Below are positions 45,340-57,400 of a DNA stretch of 60,000 nucleotides, piece by piece. The translations under genes and the position numbers were made by a program. Under the pieces are notes generated by a model. That model was not told the DNA's origin. It did no database searches and was given only the letters and a program-made list of their open reading frames with translations. The stretch's first letter is position 1. Each line of letters starts with the position of its first letter. Origin of the DNA: Membranipora membranacea (taxonomy: Eukaryota; Bryozoa; Gymnolaemata; Cheilostomatida; Membraniporidae); the NCBI GenBank assembly GCA_914767715.1, contig OU612069.1, forward strand, positions 20,211,387 to 20,271,386. The letters run 5' to 3'.

Positions 45340-48030
45340 GCTACCAAGTATTAGAAAAGTTATGCATTGGATGATAAGCTTTCAGCTTACATGCATAGCT
45401 TGGCTTTGTGCTCTGCAAGGGTAAGTTTATATCGATGTAATGTGTTGATTTTGGATGCAAAGCTGATGGAAGATCCTCCCTCATCTGCATATTTCTGTGA
45501 TTCTCCATAGATAGACCATACCCTCAGAGTCAGAGGTCAGGAGTAAAGTATTAACAGGAGGGAAAGTTCACTGACAATTTCCCACATGCTCAAAATGGCT
45601 ACTGATGAAGCTACAGTAACAGTAGCTTACATTTAGGCTACTTAAACTATTAATTATATAAATTCCCATGGAGCAGGGATGGAGTGGCAGAAATCATTTC
45701 CTGTTGCCCGTTCATTAACAGCAGAGATGTCTTGTTCAGACAGGGATGTACTTGAGTTTCTTTGATTTATGTCTGTCCTACTTATCCACACATCTTTATT
45801 GCTTGTGGAACTTCCATCTTGTGAGCGCTGATAGGCCTATGCTCCTCCATGGTTTGTACTACTGAACTCTTGCGAGCAATGGCTAGAGCTATCGCCATTA
45901 TAGTGCTTTTATTGTGTGTGTACCCTTTTAACTGATTTAAGCTGTTTCCGTTAGGCGTAAGCTCTATCTCATGCTCCTCCTCATCAAGCAGTTATTCAAC
46001 AATAATAACAATTTTTTGTCACAGGCAATCGATTGTCCTCAGCATATGCGATGATTCTTTTGAAATAAGGATCATTCTTGTGATGATATAGTACCTTTTG
46101 ACGACAAAAACAGTTTGAGTATCCAGTGCATGCCTCTTCATAACACCATTATATTTCTTTTCTATACGGATCCACTTCCCATTGATGTGCTGGTAGTTCC
46201 ATCGAAATGTGCAACTTTTCATGAAGCAACCAAATTCTGTAGGCTGCTACATCTATAAATGTCATCCAAAAACACTGCATCTCTCCGTATCTTGGTTTTC
46301 TTGTCATATGTGATGTTGACTGGGTTATGTTTACTCTCCTTCAAAACATTTGCAGGGCTCAATCAATCTCTCAAATTTAAATTTCACACTCCCTTAGCAA
46401 GATGATTTACAATCTTCATACAGTCATTAAAGCAATGTACATCCTGTATTCTGGCTTCTGAACTCTGACCTCACGTAGACTGTTGTCAGTTCAAGGTCCT
46501 CATTGCTCGTTGGGTTTCTTCTCTCCTGTCTGGTATCCCCTGTTGCGACTTGAGCGTATGATCTGGATAAGATCACTCGATATTATAAAGTTATTAATTG
46601 GTAGCAGGTTTTGATACTAGGTCTTTTTACAGCTCGATTGGATCATTTGTGTGATACTGTCAAAATATCGGTGTGCCGGCCTTTCCTATTTAAACAACAT
46701 ATTTTTTTATAATGTAGACAACTAATCCTTCAATTATCAGAACCTATTCATATGTTGGTTGTCCTTCCCTGGTAACCGGAAAGACAACTACCATGTTATT
46801 AGGCGCCTCACATTACTTATCTCAGATGTCAACTTGTCTGTCTTGAATCATACAAATTGAAGCGTGATAATTCCAAATTTTGATAACGGTCCATATAAAT
46901 ATAACGAGTGGCCGATGCATTATTTTGACTTTGATCTTGACAGTGGTTTCTTTTTTCCTGGGCCGTGGTTTACAGCATATATCACAGTCTTCATTTTCTG
47001 GCTTGTTACTTCATGTGAAGTACACGTTTGCATGTCCATCTGCCGAAATTAGAAAAAATAACAACACTTTAAGTCCAAAGACGGGTATGAAAGGCCCAGT
47101 CAACATAAAGCGATCACCCAGCCATATCAAATTCAAATGGGGCTAGCAGCATTCAAATTCCTCCCGCTTTTTCGGAAATAAGAGTAGTAGTGAATTATTT
47201 TTAATAGGAATCAGATGTGCTGATGCGGAATTGTGTGATACACATGCCCAATAAATTTTCATTCCAAAAATCGCATCGGAAAGTGTTGCAAATACATCTG
47301 ATGTGATACAAAATCTCCCAGTTCCAATGATGTCAAATCATCCGCTTCAAATTATACGAGCTCGTATTTGTCGATCTTGATGTTTTGATTTATGGTTTTA
47401 GAGGTTGCCTAGATACTGTTGTCAAGATTGAAATTGAACATTGTAATAAAATCCCATGATCCCAAGTTTGCCGCCAACTTAACAATAGCTATATCATATA
47501 CTTATATTCAACTTTATTTATGGGTGTCTGCGAAACACAATTTCTTATTTCATGCAAAACCCAAATGCAACGTGGACTGGCTGTAAGAGGCGGAGACCCA
47601 GGCCATTCTCCTCTCTAATTACACTGATCAGCCAATGGTCTTGATTGTCACAAAATATGATTAATCCCGGTGTGCCCCCTCATTAGTTGCGATCTTTATA
47701 GGGTATAGAATTGGCGTGTACAAGGCATTTTTCATTGCAATCCCCAGCTCATGTTCAGGTTGCAAGTCCAAGTGTTCTCAAGACAAGAAGATCCACATAA
47801 CCAGGAACCACTAGTAGTAAGGATGCAAAACTTCCCTTTTGTAATCTCTCATAGTCATTTTCTTTTTCTTGTCGGCTGTCTTAGGGATCAAAGAGACAAC
47901 TGAGCAAGTTAGATTCAGTTGATATTAAAATCAGGCCCATCAAAAAGTTCTTAATATTAATAAATACCCAATCTTATCTGATGTCAGCTAACAATAATGT
48001 CAAAGGTCATATAACAAGCAAGTCCGGAAC
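45340..48030. other. Stretch without a recognised gene
   Basis: Short ORFs only. The missing 5' exons of the EGF gene should lie here or nearby, ending in phase 2. A frame after CCCCAG at about 47745-47820 is open but its phase does not fit. I could not choose a first exon. Confidence 0.4.
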
Positions 48031-48059
48031 TGTAATACAAATCCCAATCCGAATGAAAG

Positions 48060-48350
48060 ATTAGATAACATTAAAAGACTACCCAAAGACCAAGGCATGT
48101 TTTAGTCAGGCAGTTACTTATGATAAAATATTGTCAGATAAGCATGGTAAAAAAATTCAATGCTCTACATTGCATTATTGTTGGTGGAAAAAGTGCCTCC
48201 AATTAGGGGAGATTACTCCCATTCTCTGCATTATGATGTCACAGTCTCCCGGAAGTGCAATACAAACAACAAGCACTTCAGGGAGACTGTGACATCATAA
48301 TGCAGAGAATGGGAGTTGCATGCATTGGTCTTTGGGTAGTCTTTAAAAGA
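48060..48350. repeat. Foldback repeat
   Basis: A 44-bp near-perfect arm (ACTCCCATTCTCTGCATTAT...GAAGTGC, about 48216-48259) pairs with 48271-48315 across a 10-15 bp loop. An outer arm, TAAAAGACTACCCAAAGACCA at about 48071, pairs with TGGTCTTTGGGTAGTCTTTA at about 48326. It lies just upstream of the first exon I can assign to the EGF gene. Confidence 0.8.
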
Positions 48351-48419
48351 ACATCAGCAGTTATCAGCCATCGAATGGCTGTCAAGTATTTAAATTTATT
48401 TTGTTCTGTGGTTCTACAG

Positions 48420-51400
48420 ATCTGTGGGGAGCACGTACGAACCCAGTCTGAGTTTTATAGAATTACAACGGATTCTAACAGACATGTTACCCCTAGTGAA
48501 TGATGAGCTTCCGTCGGAGCACAGCATGGTGGTAAGATGGCAAAGTAGTATATTTCGTTATGAGTACATGTAGTCACAAATAATACACATGGCGTGATGT
48601 GATGAGTTTGCGGTGAGGATGTGATGCAATGTGATGAAAGGGTGGTGTTGGCACTGATAGGTTCACTTCCATGGCGACAAAATCTTCTATTATAGAAGCT
48701 TGTCAAGGACCAATAATAATGAGGTTCTTTTCATAATCTGGTGATGTTGGCCCAAAACTCTACTTGAATTCTGTGATTTTCAGGTCAACCCTAATCATCC
48801 ATCTCAATTGATTATTGGCCTGCGGGTCCAAAGTAAATCTGGCTGTATTGTGAGTTTGCCAAGCCGAGGTCTCAACATGACTGCAACTGGTAAGAGATTA
48901 ATTCAGATAATGTGAGCTGTCTATGATCATACCACTTCTTATAACTGCAAACAAAAATGAAAGTTGACAACAGACTTAACATCTATCCTAGACAGGTCAC
49001 TATATAGAGTACTAGCAGTGACTTGAGGCATCAAGTTATCAACAAACAATCCTGTCCAGTTGAAATCATCATTGCTACTTCAAAAAATGATGCTGTAACC
49101 TCACCGCAAATTGTGGATTATTATTAAGTTTATAAGTCGAAATTCCCTATCGTAGGAGGTGTTAACACTATACGTTACTACATCGAGGTCCAATGCATAA
49201 CTTCCACTGACCATGCATTTAGAAAATGTTGACAACGTAACATGACAATTGGCTGTTAAGGAAGTCCATGTCTTTGAAAACCCCTGCCTTTTAAGTTCAC
49301 AGGGATTTATTCAAATGATGGGCCCACATGGCTCTACCATTTTTAAAAGAGCTCAGGTTCTGTCACCTCCTAAATTACCATAAGTCTGATTCTTATGTGT
49401 ATGTCATTATTTCTTTAGTTATTGCTGGAGTATGTGGCGAATTGAAAACGGACGCTGAATTATTTAAAGATGGATCTCTAGGATCGATGAAATCTCCGGA
49501 CAATCTCAACATAAAAAGCAACGGTGACATTCTATTCACAGATGACACAATGTGCCTAAGGACGTTGAAAAAGGGGGCTCTGAGGACACTCTTAGGTGAG
49601 CAAAGTTTATGTCTTGACAGCTCATGGCAATGGAAATTCAGAGTTTCTTGAATTGAGTAAAGCTGTTAATATTCTACACTCAAAATTATCTTAAATAACT
49701 GGCCTCTTCAGTTCATACCTCGCAAGTTACTGACAATTGACGGTGACCAATAAACCTAATATTTTCCTTTTTATAAATACTGGGGTTCCACAAGGATTTC
49801 GGAGTTCAGGGTTTGATGTTATCTCAAATTATTCAAATTTACACCACCCTTATATCTGAAGCTGAAAGGTGCAATAAAATCAAATTTACTTTTTACTTTG
49901 ATAAATCTAATAAAATCTTTAAAATAGCAGACATCCACAAAAGTTATATTTTGATATTTGATGCTTAATGATGTACTCCTTCTAAATTTACATATTATTC
50001 ATAAATATTAAATTAAATTTTTTAAAATATTTCAATTGCAAACCATCTTCCGCCATTTTGTTTCAGTAACAAACATATTGATTAATACTTTAAAAATAAA
50101 TGTTTTATTAGAAAAAGCTAAATTATAAAAAAATTTGTTTCTTGAATTAAGCAATTATCTCTTGTTTGTTTTAATCTTAATATATAAACAGTCAACGCAA
50201 TTGTCATCTACAAAAACAATATTATTGCTTCCAAGCTAAGCATGTTTGGTATCATTTTGAAGGTCTCTGTCTTATTACAAGCTTCAAATAGCTTATAGAC
50301 ACAGTTAAAACCAGCTTTACTAAAATGACAATTCTTCTCAACTTTTCCCGACCGCTTAGGATTTCCATATAATTTTTTTCATGACAGCAGCTGAGATCCT
50401 CGACAAAAATGGAAAATAAAATTATCTGCACTATCATGCTGCGTATGTAAAATCACTGTAGTTCCTCAGGTCGCCCTGAGCAAATTTTGAGGCTGTTCGA
50501 ACCATGGCAATACCTCCCTGTTCGCGCTGAGCTAAAAGGTTCAGTTTGCGCAGGGCTTTTCGAATTACATCCAGCTGGCATGGCTGAGCGGTTATTATCA
50601 AAGACATTGTCTGAAGTTGGTTCAAGTGGCGGCGACAGTAGATGATTTTGAAGTTTCAGGGTGATCTCAATACAGTGGAGTGAGTGCATATTTTGAGGGG
50701 AAAAAAGGAGGTGACAACTAAGCTAAAGCTCAAAATTTTCATGAAACCCCAGTGAATAGCAGATAAGTGAATAACATTTGTGGATAAATCAGCTCCTGCA
50801 ATGACGTGAATTAATATACGCATGGCAGTTTATTGGGCTTGTACAGTCAGGTTCATACAACTGAGATTAGAATGATAACCATTCTGACAGAGAGGGTAAC
50901 TCCTAATATCTTTGATACCAATGTTATTTATTAGTCGTGACATGTAGCTTGGGGTCTCCCGCAGAAAATAACTTGTCTTTTCTGCATGTGGTTTGCATTA
51001 CATTAAATCCTCAATCATTAAACCAAAGCGACCTAAATGGGCTGATAACCAATGCATAAAAGATGATTTTTCCTCTGGTTTGCAACGCCACAGGATCAAG
51101 AAATTGCCCCTCATGGGTGCTTCAGAGGATTCTTGTAAACATTTTTTAGTTGAAAGTTGGATATGAATTCTGCATGTCCTAAAAATTCTTCCTCAAATCC
51201 GATTATCCTGCCTTTTATCGAAATAGCGCAATGCAATGTCATGACGTCATGCTGAAACCAATATTTTCAGCATCAGTGTTCAATTAGCTTCCCTATGTCA
51301 TATAAAACGTCCAAATCGGTCAACGTTTGTATCATAACCTTATGTACAGCAGTATTTTCCTGCCTGACTATATTGTCAATCAGATTATTTTGTATTTTCA

Positions 51401-54400
51401 CATGGGTGTTTTTCGTTTTTCAAAACAGGTACTTGTGGTGTCAGTTTTTCACGCTTAGACTTAGATCAGATTTACTCGTCTCCTGCCAAGAAAATAAAAA
51501 GTGCGCTTTACATCGAGGACAAAGACATGATGGTATATGCTATAAACGGTTATGTAAGTATGCTCAATTCATTCAGTTTATGTTTAAGCTAAGTGGGGCA
51601 CAGTTGCATTGTTTGTTAATGTGTTCGGTATTGCCACTGAATTACTTTGCGCACCTTTGACGGCCTTGATTCTAGTGCCCTGCTGTGTCCCAGAACGAAC
51701 TATTGAAGGTCCTAAATTTTGTTACCACTCTGTAACCGTGATTTGGATATCCCCAATGTTGACTTTGCCCTATACTGATATCACTCTTTGCTGATATGTT
51801 CCTGGTTGTTTCTTCCGTTGCCATGCACCATCAAATCCTTTATTGATAATGCCTTATTTAGCATGATAGCTCAATTTGTATGAACAGCATTTTACACTCA
51901 GGTTTTTACACTTTATCCGACATAATACGCCTTGTGTCTCGTAGGAAGCTCAGGTGCAAAAAAGCCAAGTTTCCCTATTATATGACTGGTTAAACATGCC
52001 CAGCATATTCTTTCATAGTTTTATACCAGTGTATTATTGTAAACTGTCCCCCTCGTGAAAAACAAAACCGGGACACTTTACAATAGGTGTGAACTGTCCC
52101 AGGGGCAATAGAGCAATAGTGTTAAGTTAATTTTAAACTGTTCCCCCACACTATTAACAGTCCCCCCCCCCCCTATTGTTAAATGAACCCCTATTGTACA
52201 TTTTCTCCACTATTGCAGACTGCCACATCTCAAGGGCCCATCTATTTGGGATTATTCCAAAAGGGTCTGATCACCTATCTGGTACATACATAGACTCATT
52301 TCAGAGAACATTTCAATCTAGTCATATCCTCATTTCCCTAGCCTCGCAGTGACAGATATATTGGCAAATGCTTAATAAATTGGCAACAGACACTTTATGA
52401 AGTGGCGTCAAGGTGGTTACTCTTATTTTCTTGAATAGTTTTTGCCAACAATTTTGAACTCACAGACGATCTTCAGAAACTTTTAATATTAAAATCTTTT
52501 TAATCATTTATCCAGGGCGTTATAGGGGGCCCGCTCCTCGGACCAACTAGATTGCTCTTGGCTGCTAGTGATGTCTGTCCTTTAAATGACGATAGTTTTA
52601 CCTTAGCTAAGAGTGGGAATGTCATATGGCACAAAGTCTACTATGGTAGGTTGTACATGTAATGAATTCCTACAAAAGTGAGAATGCAGGAAAATGATGA
52701 CATGAAATTATTTTTAAACAATTGCTGGTTTATGTTGATGTTTGCTGTTTAAATTCGGTATATCCACGACATACAAATTCAATACTTCAGTCCCAGAGTC
52801 GTCATGACACAGCCAAAAGCTTTGCGGAGAACACAGGAGTGAAAACAGTGGAGAAATTCAATGCTGATAGGAGTGATACTTAGTGATGCCATCAGCATTG
52901 GCCATTGTTCAGTCAACTCATAATCCATTGCTGTTCCTGACCATTGAGTTGTCACGGAATTATTGAATCTAGATTCAAACATTCCGTGACAACTCAATGG
53001 TCAGGAACTTGCAAAGTAATTGTATATGTAAAATTCCGTCAAAGTAACTTTGAGACCCACCACTTACATCACTTAATCCAGTCTTGTTGCTGCTCTACAC
53101 CATTGACTGATTCGAATCCAATGCTCCTCTCTTATAGGCGCCTTCACCTATAAGGCACGCGCCTTATAGGTGAGGTATTAAGGTTCAAAAAATGCTGTTG
53201 TAACATTGTCACTTCAAAGGCCTATCGTCCCACATCCTGACCATCTCTGAACAGTACAAAGATTCTACTATTACATCAATAACTTAACTCAATAACCCAA
53301 ACTAAGCTTGAGTCAAAAAAATATTGTGGATATCTGGCGCTGCTGTGACTGCTCGTCGTCAAATTCTTTCATAGCTGTTTTCTATAATTCACATGTGGTT
53401 GAATCTTTTGATGTATTGGCTCGTCTACTCACCCGCTTCGCATATCGACATTTATAAACCTAGAAGAGGTAGACACCCGAGGGTGCTGGGGGCAGGAACA
53501 ATCAACTTTGAAAGCTCCCCCAATGGGATTCGAACCCACAACTCTTGCGGCACTAATCGCCTGGCAGTGAATAGCAAGCGCGCTAACCGATTGATTGCGC
53601 CATCTCACCATCCCCAAAAAAGAATGGGTTGATGGCGCCAATTAGAATGCCCGATATTCACTACTCAGAGTTGTGTTCTCTCGTCCCATAGCTCATTCCA
53701 CTCCGCCATTGCCACCCTATGCAACACAGCGTACATGTTAGGGTTGTTGGCCTTACATGGCCCATTGCTGGGATCAATGAAAGTGAATGTATTCAACTAT
53801 TCCAATAATTGTGCGTTTATGAATTCAGTTTAAATCACACATTATTATTGTGTATATACTCATCTCATCTCATGCGGTGACATCCCTTTCTTTTGTAGGG
53901 GTAAATAAATATGACATGAGTCAGGTGAACGCCACTCACGGCGTTCTGACTATTGATGGTAACGCAATTCGCTTTTTCAAGTAAGTTTTGAATAGATTTT
54001 TTTGAAACCATTCTTTTTGATGATTGATAATTATCTTTCTCTCATCAATGAATCAATCGTAAAATGTGACTATTATTTGAGAACTTTCATTTATAAATGT
54101 TGAGAGCGCATTTCTTAAAAAAGTTATACTCAGTCATGACTGCGAAATCGTGGCAGCAGACTTTAGAAACAATGAAGACTAGTCCATTCAAAACCCAATA
54201 TTCAATTTTGATATCATAGCAACACAAAAAGTCTTCTTCGCTGAGATTTATGACACATCAAAACCGGAGTCATTTCCCTCACTGGAGGAAAAAAAAAAAA
54301 AACTGCTAATCACAACGTCCTGGGTTCAATCCTGGGCGAGGGACAAATTTTGACTGACTAGTAGTACAATTCATTAGATACATCTGGTAAAACCGCATTG

Positions 54401-57400
54401 ACCCCAATTCAATACCCAGAAGGGATACAGGATAAGCAAGCACCGATCTAATACCCCTTCTGTTCCTAACAGTAGGCACTATTTAAACTAACTACCTCTA
54501 AACATCACGATAACTATAAACTTTACAGAGGTAGTTTGTATGATGAGCATGCCGTAGTTATAATCAGTTTGACTAAGTACTGAAAATACAGTTAAACTGA
54601 ACATATAGGGATGGTTGCTCTCCTTGGTTAAGAGTTGCGGTGAATTTGTGAAACTGACAGTGTCATGCGTGTTGATTATTAAAAATTCCAATGTCATAAA
54701 TGAAATTGCTACAAAGAAGCTCATGTTCCGATTTTTCTCCCAGATTAAGAATTTCTTAAAATGCTCTGTGTGGTATTAAATCTCAGCCTACTATAATCTA
54801 GATGATCAGTCATTTCGGTGTCTATGTTCTCAAGTTTGTCGACACGACTGGGTCGTTTTTATAGCTATGCTGATTGGGTTGTTTTTATAGCTATGCTGAT
54901 TGGGTTGTTTTTATAGCTATGCTGATTGGGTTGTTTTTATAGCTATGCTGATTGGGTTGTTTTTATAGCTATGCTGATTGGGTTGTTTTTATAGCTATGC
55001 TGATTGGGTTGTTTTTATAGCTATGCTGATTGGGTTGTTTTTATAGCTATGCTGATTGGGTCGTTTTTATAGCTATGCTGATTGGGTTGTTTTTATAGCT
55101 ATGCTGATTGGGTCGTTTTTATAGCTATGCTGATTGGGTTGTTTTTATAGCTATGCTGATGGCGCCAACTCGGGAACAAAAGATCGGACAGCCAAATATT
55201 ACAAAAATAAGCCAAAGTCTAACAATAAGTATATGCCGATGGGTATCGGTGAGGGACTTGCGGTGCACCCACATTTGGAGAACAAACTGCTTCTCAAAGC
55301 TGATTACGCAGATGATGGTGGAAAAGATCAGATGAATTTGATGTTGATCGATACGTCAGAAAGTAGTAGGTGGACTTTTTCAATTGAGTGTCAATTTGAG
55401 AGAAGAAGGAAACTCTACTACCTATTATTGATCATTCAATAGATATTGATTTCTGTTTCAAAGTGTTTTATTTTGCTAACGCTAGCGTTTGGTGTGGTTC
55501 ATAAGAGAATATGTGTCCTGTCCTATTTCTGTAGCGCTGTTAAGGCATCAGCAAGAGTTTACTCATATGTAGGCGTGTAAATATGTGCATATATTCTAGT
55601 GTGTGTGGGCTAGCGCGCGCGTGCGTGTGTCGGCCATTGTTTTTTTTCAAGAGTTAGCCTGTAGGATGGATTGTCAGATGCCATGATAGAGCTCACGAAA
55701 ACATGGACTGGTTATCTCTCTCAATTGTCTTCTTGTTTCATTTATCTTTTAGACTCAGCACCCAAAACAGAAAAAATATGCAGGCATACGGACAGTGCCA
55801 GCCCAGTGGACGGTGGTAGTGGTTGCGAACTAAAAGACGACATTGCTCCTCTTTGGGTTGAGGACAATATGGCAATTGTTTATTCCATCACGAGATCTAG
55901 ATTCGGACTTTTGACCTTTGGTAAGTCTGTTTAACTTTAGATGAGTCATGTGTTACTACACATGTAACTCAATTTGTATCTATTAAGGTCTGGATTTGCT
56001 TCTTCGTTGTGTATTGGACATAAAATATTGAAAGGACTGATGCCAACTAGAGTTAATCTGTGTTCTACATTGTTCTACTGTCGATATTCATATCTTGCTG
56101 CCGTTTCAAAAAATAGTATTGCCTGATGCATCAATGAATATACTTCATGAGGAACTGAATGCAAAAAATATATTGTTCTGTGACAATTGTAGATTTAGAA
56201 AAGGATAACTGCAAAAGCTCTCCTTGTTTCAATGGTGCGACCTGCATAGACGATGGCAGTAAAGGACCTGGGCAGTGGGAGTGTGTGTGTCCTGCGGAAT
56301 GGACAGGGGTGAGATGCCGGTTAGGTAAGTAATTTAACTGTGTTTTATGGAGGTGGTCGCATTGAATTCCATTTCTGGAATATCATAACTAGCTTTCTTT
56401 TGCCAAACAAAGGGCTTGTAAAAATAGCCAGTCCCTAGTAGCATTTACATGCACTGATATATATTCATATATATCATTGTTTGCATGCTCAAAATCATTA
56501 ATGCTGTTACTGTAGGCATTTTCTTACCATTTGCAGTTTTGTAAACAAGACAATTTCCCAGGGTCTTTCAATTAGAAAGAGCGATCCTTTACTAAACCAA
56601 GTTATCACTATCACATCGCTCCAAAATTATCACTCACTTGGTCTTTCAATTAGACAAAATCGCTCCCAAATCGCTCACTCGGAATGTATATAGTTCCATC
56701 AAGTGAGTGAGCGATCTGAAAGCGACAGCCTAGCAGGTATCACTCACTCAGGGAGTGAGCGATCAGATTGCGATTTTGGCTGTTTCTAATTGAAAGACTC
56801 CCAGACTACCTACTGCATGCTAGTAGGGACTGCCAATAAAATCATTGTCAGATCAACCCCTTGTGTTGAGTGTTTCAATTGGATAGGGTTATGCTAATAT
56901 TTCCATTCTATGAGAAGAGTTTAATTCTGTGGGTGGTCGCTTTCCCATTCAACAACTCTAGGATGAAAACAAGAATGAGTTGACACAACAAGTATGAGCT
57001 CACAGGATCGCTTGATCGTGCATTGATTTTTGACCTGGTCAAACTTATGTGTAGTGTAAGATATAGTCCTAGTCGGAACCTCATCTCTGCACAAGTGCCA
57101 GACTGATGAACTGTATAAATTTGACTGTACTGTACAATCCCTGCATGAGCAACTACATGCAACATATATCTTAAAATTGCTTGATTGATTGATTGTATGT
57201 CTATCTCAAAAAGCAGTCTTTTCCCCAGGTAGTAAGGTATTTGGGGTGTCTGAGCCGACCTGAGGGGCATCGGTGCTAATCAATTGGTAATATATGTTGT
57301 GATCGGTTGGCATTTAATCTCTCTTCCTCTTTTCTGAGTGGGAAGAGACAAGTTATACCATTATTCCTAACTCCACCCAGAAAGGATGAGCAATCTTCCG

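Noticed and set aside
46864-47146. Overlapping ORFs with hydrophobic stretches as a first exon of the EGF gene
   Set aside because: No donor gives the phase-2 end needed by exon 48420, and the sequence has no clear signal-peptide pattern at its start.
47745-47822. Open frame between CCCCAG and GTAAGG as an upstream EGF-gene exon
   Set aside because: It begins and ends in phase 0, whereas the next exon needs a phase-2 partner.
50252-50689. Minus-strand ORFs in an EGF-gene intron
   Set aside because: Two overlapping frames of about 60-80 codons without recognised motifs; probably chance or an old repeat.
54851-55160. CRISPR-like array of 26-bp repeats
   Set aside because: Direct head-to-tail minisatellite without spacers, in a eukaryotic intron.
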